From contig NZ_CAMHRZ010000194.1 of the NCBI RefSeq assembly GCF_946187255.1, positions 1 through 6,411 of the forward strand: a DNA stretch of 6,411 nucleotides. Reading direction: 5' to 3'. Position 1 is the first letter of the stretch; every line of letters starts with the position of its first letter. This document shows positions 1 through 6,292 of the stretch, piece by piece. The notes beneath the pieces were generated by a model. The model searched no databases. It was not told the origin of the DNA and worked only from the letters and a program-made list of their open reading frames with translations. Source of the DNA: an uncultured Ruminococcus sp. (GTDB lineage Bacteria > Bacillota > Clostridia > Oscillospirales > Ruminococcaceae). The translations under genes and the position numbers were made by a program.

Positions 1-56
1 GCGAAGCAAGCAAAATTTTCCAATTTTGTCGGGAGCGCAGCCGAAGCGCGGGGGCT
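1..56. repeat. Palindrome-rich intergenic block, no gene
   Basis: No coding region is supported here. The block holds an AT-rich inverted repeat at 11-28 (CAAAATT, 4-nt loop, AATTTTG). It is followed by a GC-rich stretch at 31-56 in which GCGC at 35-38 and 46-49 can pair. The abrupt change from AT-rich to GC-rich palindromes resembles a composite intergenic repeat rather than a promoter or gene. I cannot tell from one copy whether it is mobile, and it may continue beyond the left edge. Confidence 0.4.
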
Positions 57-73
57 TGGGGGCTATGCCCCCA
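57..73 (-). terminator. Possible terminator hairpin after the DUF3592-like gene
   Basis: A 7-bp GC-rich stem (TGGGGGC / GCCCCCA) with a 3-nt loop lies about 20 nt downstream of the stop codon of the small membrane-protein gene. On the minus strand it is followed by AAGCCCCC, not a T-run, so it is not a classical intrinsic terminator. It could be an RNA 3'-end stabiliser or part of the repeat block to its left. Confidence 0.3.
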
Positions 74-84
74 TTTATAATAGC

Positions 85-110
85 ATTATGAATTATGAAT
101 TATGAATTAT
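85..110 (-). repeat. Tandem heptamer array (AATTCAT), about 3.7 copies
   Basis: The + strand shows three full copies of ATTATGA plus ATTAT, which is AATTCAT in tandem on the minus strand. The array overlaps the last codons of the gene ending at 93 and supplies its stop codon. The same heptamer is present in four copies at 6261-6292 and once at the edge of the element at 1789-1962. Confidence 0.8.
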
Positions 111-539
111 CACAAACCGACAGTCATTCCCCAACGTCACCTCATGCCCTATCGACTCGAAAAGCTCCTTACGGCTTATCAGTTCCATATAATAGTCCAT
201 ATACGCAGGTATATATATCACAGGTATCGTGTCGGTATACCCCTTGCTCTTCGGGTCATTCGTCGCAAGGGTATAGGTGCAGGTGATCTCCCCGCCCTTG
301 ATACTATTATAAGTCAGCTCGATAACATAGTTATATTTCCAAAATATCCCGTGTTTCCCGTAGCTGCGGTTCTCTTTGGAACTGATAAGCCTTGCATCGG
401 CTTTGACCCCGTACCTGCGGAATATCTCCGTCATGACTGCCTTCTGCTTTTTATCGTCGCTATGGCTCTTTATAAAAATGAAAGCCATAAATGCTATACC
501 GAACCCCGCAGCCGCCAAACTCACGATCAGTTCATCCAT
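93..539 (-). CDS. Small membrane-anchored protein, DUF3592-like
   Basis: A 148-residue protein of unknown function. Residues 4-23 form one hydrophobic helix, followed by a charged stretch (KSHSDDKKQK) that should lie in the cytoplasm if the N-terminus is outside. The soluble part is predicted beta-rich, with the pattern GVKADARLIS (44-53), a Tyr-rich strand (69-77), a Gly turn (82-83) and IPVIYIPAYMDYY (105-117). This order of TM helix, G-x-x-A-x-A strand, and a late 'V-x-Y-x-P' strand is what I associate with DUF3592. The match is by eye and modest. The ATG at 537-539 follows AAGGGGG with an 11-nt gap, somewhat long. The gene is monocistronic, with its own near-perfect promoter at 567-595. 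The last residues (IHNS and stop) are encoded by the heptamer array at 85-110. Confidence 0.75.
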   Translation of the reverse strand: MDELIVSLAAAGFGIAFMAFIFIKSHSDDKKQKAVMTEIFRRYGVKADARLISSKENRSYGKHGIFWKYNYVIELTYNSIKGGEITCTYTLATNDPKSKGYTDTIPVIYIPAYMDYYMELISRKELFESIGHEVTLGNDCRFVIIHNS

Positions 540-566
540 GCCCGCCGTCGCCCCCTTTTTTATAGA

Positions 567-595
567 ATTATAACATCAAACAGCATCACTGTCAA
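567..595 (-). promoter_or_regulatory. Perfect-consensus sigma-A promoter for the DUF3592-like gene
   Basis: Read on the minus strand: TTGACA at 595-590, a 17-bp spacer, and TATAAT at 572-567. Both hexamers and the spacing match the housekeeping consensus exactly. Transcription should start near 560, giving a leader of about 20 nt that contains the AAGGGGG ribosome-binding sequence. No operator is evident. The -35 box directly follows the T-run of the galE terminator. Confidence 0.88.
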
Positions 596-596
596 C

Positions 597-634
597 AAAA
601 GCCGCAGTACCTCGTTTGTCGGAAGTACTGCGGC
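597..634 (-). terminator. Intrinsic terminator of galE
   Basis: On the minus strand, a 13-bp stem (634-622 with 613-601, one G-U pair) closes an 8-nt loop and is followed at once by TTTT and then GTT. It starts 33 nt after the galE stop codon. The stem is GC-rich at its base (GCCGC/GCGGC), as expected of a rho-independent terminator. On the + strand the hairpin is followed by only two T's, so it should act mainly in the minus direction. Confidence 0.9.
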
Positions 635-667
635 TTGGATAATTCTGTCAGCCCTGCGGAGAGTTTA

Positions 668-1678
<1,011 letters not shown>

Positions 1679-1737
1679 AGTGATTACCTCCGAAATAGCG
1701 TATCGATCATCCCGTGAAGACATTCGGGAGCACTTTT

Positions 1738-1765
1738 ATTATACCACATTCAGCGTATATTTCAA
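1738..1765 (-). promoter_or_regulatory. Sigma-A promoter of galE, extended -10
   Basis: Read on the minus strand: TTGAAA at 1765-1760, a 16-bp spacer, and TATAAT at 1743-1738. TGG precedes the -10, giving the extended -10 form TGnTATAAT. The predicted start is near 1731, leaving a leader of about 52 nt. That leader includes a weak CCCG/CGGG hairpin (near 1708-1725) and the GGAGGT ribosome-binding site. No recognisable operator is seen. The MITE-like element ends 23 bp upstream of the -35 box. Confidence 0.82.
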
Positions 1766-1788
1766 TTGACATATCTGCTAAAATTTTG

Positions 1789-1962
1789 TTCATAATTGCG
1801 GCGAGATGGCGGAAGACGGTGCGCGGAAGCAAACGAGCGCATAAAGCAGAATAAGGGGGCAACATTCGCGGCGGCAAACAAGCGCACATAACTCCCAAAG
1901 CTCTTCTCCTTGGCATTCTGTCCTAAGAACTGCTTTCTTCCGCCCCTGCCAACAATTATGAA
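1789..1962. mobile_element. MITE-like element, 174 bp, with inverted ends and direct-repeat flanks
   Basis: The ends are inverted repeats. TTCATAATTG at 1789-1798 matches the complement of 1953-1962 exactly. After 9 and 8 nt respectively, GGCGGAAGA follows in both (1808-1816, and the complement of 1936-1944). The element is flanked by TTTTG on both sides (1784-1788 and 1963-1967), extendable to AATTTTG if the last AA of the right end is counted. This looks like a target-site duplication. There is no ORF of note inside, so the element would be non-autonomous. The interior holds two similar GC-rich motifs (1822-1841 and 1867-1886) and an inverted pair TTGGCA/TGCCAA (1910-1915, 1947-1952). A second copy begins at 6284. 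No transposase is present in the window. Confidence 0.6.
1821..1886 (+). repeat. Two copies of a GC-rich ~19-nt motif inside the MITE-like element
   Basis: Copy one, 1821-1839, reads GCGCGGAAGCAAACGAGCG. Copy two, 1867-1886, matches 17 of 20 bases of 1822-1841. The 19-nt sequence recurs exactly at 6233-6251, and at 6334-6352 with two changes, always on the + strand. The spacing between the two copies here is 45 nt. Confidence 0.7.
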
Positions 1963-2462
1963 TTTTGAAGTAAAACGTCCGCTATGTGCTCCGCATTATC
2001 CGATATGATCAGCACATCATACCCGCCTGCACTGATTATCTTCGCTTTACTGAGTTTATCCAGCTCCTCCGGACGATAGTCCCTGAAAGTCGCGGTGCGG
2101 CTGTCAAGACGCGCCTGCATCAGCGCTGCGCCGTCCGTGCCATCACGGAACTTTATAGCAGAGATCTCATCCGCATATATGCCCTCGGTATTGTACAGCA
2201 TCCCGCCGCTTACAATATTTTCTGCATCTGTGTTATACAGTTTCGCCAGGTTCTTATCAAATTTCTCGTCCCCCGTGAACAGCCTGCCGTCCAGCTTTTC
2301 TTCATCTATGCCCTCAAAAAGCTGTTCCGCCGTTATATCGGTCTTTGCTTCCGTTACAGGGGCGCTGTCCCCTGTGCTTTCATCCGTACTTCCCGCGCCG
2401 CAGCCACCCAGCAGGAAAACTGCCGCCAGTGCCGCCGCCAGCATACTATTCTTCATCTTCAT
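1956..2462 (-). CDS. Lipoprotein with DUF4358-like domain
   Basis: A 168-residue predicted lipoprotein. A short basic n-region (MKMK) and a hydrophobic core lead to the lipobox LLGGC, with Cys21 as the modified residue. A Thr/Ser/Asp-rich linker (22-45) follows. The domain has ADEISAIKFRD (97-107), ARLDSRTATFRDYRPEE (117-133) and AKIISAGGYDVLIISDN (140-156). This order (acidic strand, Arg helix, F-x-x-Y-x-P-E, then G-x-Y-x-x-x-x-I-S) is typical of DUF4358, whose function is unknown. It should sit on the outer face of the membrane. It is the last gene of the operon and overlaps the 866-residue gene by 17 nt. The ATG at 2462 is chosen because GAGGTGG lies 9 nt upstream; ATG at 2456 and TTG at 2480 are possible. 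The last codon (Ser) and the stop come from the MITE-like element, so the natural C-terminus has probably been altered. Confidence 0.85.
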   Translation of the reverse strand: MKMKNSMLAAALAAVFLLGGCGAGSTDESTGDSAPVTEAKTDITAEQLFEGIDEEKLDGRLFTGDEKFDKNLAKLYNTDAENIVSGGMLYNTEGIYADEISAIKFRDGTDGAALMQARLDSRTATFRDYRPEELDKLSKAKIISAGGYDVLIISDNAEHIADVLLQNS

Positions 2463-5046
2463 ATCCGTCTGCCACCTCAAAATCTTCGTAGCCGTCTATC
2501 TCGCCGTTTTCGTAGAGATAGGTTATTATCCTGTTGTATATCTCCCGCTTTGTCCCCAGCGGTGCCTTGCCGAACTGTTCGTCCGCTTTTTTGGACTGTT
2601 CCTCGCTCAGTGTCATGCCCTCCGCAATGTACTTACACATCATTTCCGCCAGAGTTTCGGGAGTGTCGGCTGTTTCACCGTAAGTGCCGCCCTCACAGCC
2701 GAACCATATCAGCGGCTTGCGCATTATGCCCGCCGCCCGCTCATTACTGTCGTTTGTGACAATCAGCGATGCGCGGCTTTTAAGCTCGTCCGTGTCATAG
2801 CCGCAGTTGAGTACAGTCACGTTCTCCGTTTCGGGGAGAGCCGACGCTTCATCGGCGGTCACGCCCTCAATGGCTATGGTGAGGGTATAGCCGCTGTCCG
2901 CAAGTGCCGTTTTCAGTCCCTCGTTTTCAAGCAGAGACTTTAAGCACCCGCAGACCTCCGACTCCGCGAACACGCCGCCCTCCTGCGGGATGTACCTAGA
3001 AAACAGCACCATCAGCTTTTCGCCGTCGGAGGTGTCTTTTATGTCGTCATAGCCGGTCAGCCCCGTTAGCTGTAGAACTTCGGTGCCCTTGTAGCCGTAA
3101 CACGGCTTTTCAAGCTCCTGCATATACTCCGCTGTGCCGCAGAAATAAAGCCGCACGTTGTCGTAAAGGCGGGCATTTTTCACGGGGTCGGGCTTGTCCT
3201 CGGGGGTGCTTTGCAGGAACACCACCCTGCGCCTGCTGACGCGGTCGGGGGCGAAGTCCTCACTGAGTCCGTCGGGGAGGTTCGTGTCATTCACGCCCGT
3301 TTGTGTGGTGATATACACCTGCGCATTGAGGTATATCAGCCTGTGGAGGAGCGTTCCCCTGTACAGCGGCTTGTAGCCGTCCGCAGAAAGCCTTTCGGCG
3401 GCAGGGCTGTTTTTGTCCGTGAGGTAATAGCAGTAAAGCTCGTCATGGCGTGTCATGGCATAGCGGAACATATCCTCCGCCGCACCGCCGCCTGCTTCGG
3501 TATCATCGGCAAAAAGCCAGATATTCCTCTTTGCGAACCAGGAGTATGAGAGTTTGTACGCCGTGCGCATACCGAAGGACATTTCCCACATAGAAGTGCC
3601 TTTGAGCATATCAGCCCGCCGCCAACGCTGTTCCTTTTCGTCCATCGGTGCAGTGGTCAGCCTGCCGCCCTCGATAACGGCGAATATGCCGCTGCCCACA
3701 GGGTAAAAATTCTCGCCCTCGATAAGTCTTGCGCCCCTTGCGGAATATGACGCTCTCAGTTCATATCTGCACCCTTTAAATAGTATATAAAATCCCAGCT
3801 CTGCCCTCTCCTGCGATACGGGCAGTACAAGGCGGAATGTGCGGCTTGTCTCCCGCTTTTTGCCGAAGAATATCTGCGGCTCGCCCTTGCCGTCATATTC
3901 GGGAGTGTATTCCTGCCCGCCGTACACCGCAACTATCTTTGTGCGGCGCTCGCTGAATATCCGCTGAAAACAGCCGTCTATAACCACACTGCCCTTTTCC
4001 GCATTCAGCCCGCATATATCTATGCTGAACCGTGAGCTGTCAAAAAGGACGATATCCCTCTGCACCGCGTAGAGCCTTTCATTGTTGTAGCTTATATCGG
4101 GCAGGAAGTCCTCACGCCCGTGCTTGATCCCCAGCAGGATCAGCTTTTCATCAAGGGTGATGCCCCCCGCCTTTGCGAATATGCCGTAAACATCGCACAG
4201 CACCTTGTCCTCAATGTGTTTGAGCAGCTTTTTCATGGTGTCAAGAAGATGCTTTCTGTCCTCATCGGGGATATATTCAGTATTCTGCCCCTGCCTTGCG
4301 CATATCAGGGCTTTCTTAGTGTAAAAATGCTGCATGAACATGGGAAGTCTGCCGTCGCGCCCTTTGCACTTCTCCGTCAGTGGCAGCAGGCAGTTCTCAT
4401 ACAGCGATATATGATCGTCTATCGCAGGTTCGCTGTCCCTTTCCTCCGCCGTCCTCACCGTCAGGCTGCTGTCATAGAAAAATCTGCCGCTCTCACTCAG
4501 CATGGCAAGCAGGCATTTCAGCTCGGTATACCCGCCCGCTTCCGCTTCAAAGGGGTGTGCCGCCGCAAAGGAAGTCCTCACGATAACGCCCTCAAATGTG
4601 GCGGGGAAAGTATCGAACTTCTTTTCAAGCTGAATGATACCCGCCGCTGCTGCGGGCATGAAACAGTCCTCATTACCGCCCGTTATCCGTCCGCAGGCGA
4701 TGTTGATATCGCTGTATTCATCCAGCGCTGCTGTCAGCTTCGCAAAATAAGCGGGAGAGCACTTGCTCCCCGCCCGCATAACGGTGCAGTATTCCGCATT
4801 TGCGTGTTTTACAAAGGTATTCAGCAGGTCGGTGTCGCTTTTGCCGCCGATGTTGATAAAAGCCGTCATTCCGAAGCCCGCCGCCCGTTCAAGGTACAGC
4901 TTTTTGCGGTCGTCCTCGGTAAAATCCCCCGCTATGATAAGGAATGTGTCCTTTACAAGCTCCTCCGCACGAGATATTATGCTCTCTACCGTATCCAGCG
5001 CAACTCTGTCGGAGCTGCCGGTTATCAGCAATACCGACAGCTTCAT
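2446..5046 (-). CDS. 866-aa GT2-like / TagF-like fusion with degenerate catalytic motifs
   Basis: Four parts are visible. Residues 1-210 have a GT-A (GT2) outline, with LSVLLITG and HANAEYCTVMRAGSKCSP, but where GT2 enzymes carry D-x-D this reads MRAGS. Residues 210-325 are helical. Residues 326-450 are beta-rich, like the domain preceding TagF-type transferases. Residues 495-845 follow the CDP-glycerol glycerophosphotransferase fold (RNIWLFADD, AAEDMFRYAM, RVVFLQ, RKPLIWFG). Within it the usual LQHG reads LQSTPED (611-617), the K-x-HP segment reads AIEGVT (725-730), and TDYSS reads TNDSN (764-768). Both family His residues are absent. The C-terminus is acidic. I infer a non-catalytic partner or scaffold for the transferase encoded just upstream; a different chemistry cannot be excluded. 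The start follows GGAGGG by 7 nt and overlaps the preceding stop by one base (TAATG). No signal peptide is seen. Confidence 0.85.
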   Translation of the reverse strand: MKLSVLLITGSSDRVALDTVESIISRAEELVKDTFLIIAGDFTEDDRKKLYLERAAGFGMTAFINIGGKSDTDLLNTFVKHANAEYCTVMRAGSKCSPAYFAKLTAALDEYSDINIACGRITGGNEDCFMPAAAAGIIQLEKKFDTFPATFEGVIVRTSFAAAHPFEAEAGGYTELKCLLAMLSESGRFFYDSSLTVRTAEERDSEPAIDDHISLYENCLLPLTEKCKGRDGRLPMFMQHFYTKKALICARQGQNTEYIPDEDRKHLLDTMKKLLKHIEDKVLCDVYGIFAKAGGITLDEKLILLGIKHGREDFLPDISYNNERLYAVQRDIVLFDSSRFSIDICGLNAEKGSVVIDGCFQRIFSERRTKIVAVYGGQEYTPEYDGKGEPQIFFGKKRETSRTFRLVLPVSQERAELGFYILFKGCRYELRASYSARGARLIEGENFYPVGSGIFAVIEGGRLTTAPMDEKEQRWRRADMLKGTSMWEMSFGMRTAYKLSYSWFAKRNIWLFADDTEAGGGAAEDMFRYAMTRHDELYCYYLTDKNSPAAERLSADGYKPLYRGTLLHRLIYLNAQVYITTQTGVNDTNLPDGLSEDFAPDRVSRRRVVFLQSTPEDKPDPVKNARLYDNVRLYFCGTAEYMQELEKPCYGYKGTEVLQLTGLTGYDDIKDTSDGEKLMVLFSRYIPQEGGVFAESEVCGCLKSLLENEGLKTALADSGYTLTIAIEGVTADEASALPETENVTVLNCGYDTDELKSRASLIVTNDSNERAAGIMRKPLIWFGCEGGTYGETADTPETLAEMMCKYIAEGMTLSEEQSKKADEQFGKAPLGTKREIYNRIITYLYENGEIDGYEDFEVADGYEDEE

Positions 5047-6155
5047 TACTTAGCCCTCCCTTTGCGGAAAACTTCTTTTATTATCCTGTCGGTTGAGTGT
5101 CCGTCACAGGCGGACAGGTGCAGGGCTATGCACCTTTCAAGGTCGGCGGCGGAACGGTGGGTCAGCTCGTTATCGATAGCTTCGCCCAGTTCATCCTCTG
5201 TCTGCGCAACGGTGGTGGGGAAGGAGCAGTAATCCACATAGAAGCCCCTCTCCGCATCGAACTGCTTCAAGTCGGGGGCGAAGAATACAAAAGGCTTGCG
5301 GAAAAGCATCCAGTCGAAGACTATGCTGGAATAATCTGTGACGAGTATATCTGCCACCGCGAAAAGGCTCTCGGAGGGGAATCCGTCATCGGGCTGCATA
5401 TGGGGGTGCAGCTTTTTGATGAGGTACCTGCCCTGTTTTTTGCACACCCGCTCGATCTCCTCGCCGCCCACCACATAGGGTTCGGCGGCATTGCCGCGGA
5501 ATGTGGGCGCCCAGAGGACTATCTGTCTGCCCATAGCTTCGGGGTGCGCCTTGAAAAACTTTTCACGGCAGACCTCACGGTACTTTTCACTGTAGTATAT
5601 ATCCGTGCGGCTGACACCCAGGGCGCGGACGTTTTCGGGCTTTTGCCTGCATGATGACGCCATTATCGGCTCAACACAGGGGGCGCTTACCGTCCACAGA
5701 TCGTAGTTGCCGAAGACCTCACCTTTGTAGTATTTGGGCACGCAGTCTTCGGAATCGTAGCCCGCCTTTTTCAGCAGACCGCAGGAGTGCCACAGCTGAG
5801 TGACGAAAGTCTCCTTACGCTTGCGGCAGGCGGAAACGGGCAGGAAAGTATCGCATATAAAGACATATTCGGCTTTGCTGTAAGCTATCATGAAATCCGT
5901 GAGGAAGCGGATAAGCTGAGCGTTTGAGCATTTAGCAAAATCGAGGTAGAACTCCTTGACTTTAACGCCGTTCAATGCGGCGACTTTTTTCCGCATAATG
6001 CGCATACTGAAAGGGCAGGAGTTATGGTGGGCATCTGCGAAGATGACGAGACCTTTTTGGACTTTACCTTTTGAGAGCAAGAAATAAGCTGAGGGCAGGA
6101 CTACATTTTGCAGGAGCATTTTGACTGCTTGTCTGAGTTTTAGTTTAAGGCTCAT
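5046..6155 (-). CDS. CDP-glycerol glycerophosphotransferase family protein (TagB-like)
   Basis: A 369-residue enzyme of the TagB/TagF family, which transfers glycerol-phosphate (or a related polyol-phosphate) from its CDP form to a lipid-linked acceptor at the inner face of the membrane. Residues 1-30 are basic and amphipathic, fitting peripheral membrane binding. Visible motifs are QLWHSCG with His123, ALGVSRTD (178-185), LWAPTFRG (214-221), KKLHPHM with His250 (247-253), LVTDYSSIVFDW (271-282), RKPFVFFAPD (286-295) and DGHSTDRI (351-358). His123 and His250 sit where the two His residues implicated in TagF catalysis are expected. The length matches TagB (about 380), so it looks like a primer or single-step transferase rather than a long polymerase. 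GGAGGA is 5 nt before the ATG. It is first in the operon, behind a strong promoter. The exact donor and acceptor cannot be read from sequence. Confidence 0.92.
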   Translation of the reverse strand: MSLKLKLRQAVKMLLQNVVLPSAYFLLSKGKVQKGLVIFADAHHNSCPFSMRIMRKKVAALNGVKVKEFYLDFAKCSNAQLIRFLTDFMIAYSKAEYVFICDTFLPVSACRKRKETFVTQLWHSCGLLKKAGYDSEDCVPKYYKGEVFGNYDLWTVSAPCVEPIMASSCRQKPENVRALGVSRTDIYYSEKYREVCREKFFKAHPEAMGRQIVLWAPTFRGNAAEPYVVGGEEIERVCKKQGRYLIKKLHPHMQPDDGFPSESLFAVADILVTDYSSIVFDWMLFRKPFVFFAPDLKQFDAERGFYVDYCSFPTTVAQTEDELGEAIDNELTHRSAADLERCIALHLSACDGHSTDRIIKEVFRKGRAK

Positions 6156-6195
6156 AGGGATCCTCCGTATTGTTAGTGGATAAGTGTCAACCTAT

Positions 6196-6225
6196 ATTAT
6201 AGCACAAAAATAAGGGGAATGTCAA
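6196..6225 (-). promoter_or_regulatory. Strong sigma-A promoter of the three-gene operon
   Basis: Read on the minus strand: TTGACA at 6225-6220, an 18-bp spacer, and TATAAT at 6201-6196. TGC precedes the -10, giving the extended form TGCTATAAT. Transcription should begin near 6189, with a leader of about 33 nt ending in GGAGGATCCCT before the ATG at 6155. A second TTGACA at 6190-6185 has no matching -10. No operator or riboswitch is apparent. Confidence 0.88.
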
Positions 6226-6232
6226 TGATATG

Positions 6233-6251
6233 GCGCGGAAGCAAACGAGCG
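6233..6251 (+). repeat. Solo copy of the GC-rich 19-nt motif
   Basis: This stretch is identical over 19 nt to 1821-1839 inside the MITE-like element. It lies 8 bp upstream of the operon's -35 box and 10 bp before the heptamer array. No inverted end of the element is seen next to it on the promoter side, so it may be a remnant or an independent repeat. Confidence 0.65.
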
Positions 6252-6260
6252 ATGTTTTAC

Positions 6261-6292
6261 AATTCATAATTCATAATTCATAATTCATAATT
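6261..6292 (+). repeat. Tandem heptamer array (AATTCAT), four copies plus AATT
   Basis: Four perfect copies of AATTCAT are followed by AATT, and the array then runs directly into the end of the second element copy (TTCATAATTG at 6284-6293). It is the same heptamer as at 85-110, in the opposite orientation. Copy number may vary by slippage. Confidence 0.85.

Noticed and set aside
1679..1723. Upstream in-frame start for galE, adding 15 residues
   Set aside because: The extra residues precede the normal GalE N-terminus, and GGAGGT is positioned for the ATG at 1678.
1766..1796. Possible + strand promoter starting with TTGACA at 1766
   Set aside because: The sequence at the right spacing (TTCATA) is a poor -10, and there is no + strand gene to serve.
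1707..1916. Minus-strand open frame of 69 codons between galE and the lipoprotein gene
   Set aside because: It runs through the repeat element and the galE promoter, has no good ribosome-binding site that I can see, and shows no recognisable domain.
1910..1952. TTGGCA/TGCCAA stem with an inner GCATTCT/AGAA-TGC stem as an operon terminator
   Set aside because: No T-run follows on the minus strand, and the two stems compete for the same bases. It is more simply part of the element's structure, so the operon's terminator remains unidentified.
4120..5232. Open frame of 370 codons on the + strand
   Set aside because: It spans the junction of two well-supported minus-strand genes, has no family resemblance, and its composition (Arg/His/Cys/Gln-rich) is that of an antisense shadow.
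6175..6183. DnaA-box-like 9-mer (TTATCCACT on the minus strand)
   Set aside because: It is a single 8-of-9 match in a leader region with no cluster or origin context; chance is the likelier explanation.
6185..6190. Second TTGACA near the operon promoter (minus strand)
   Set aside because: No -10 box lies 16-18 bp downstream, where the ribosome-binding site falls instead.
6261..6292. Heptamer array considered as a CRISPR-like or iteron array
   Set aside because: Units are 7 nt with no spacers, there are no cas or rep genes nearby, and it connects directly to a repeat-element end.
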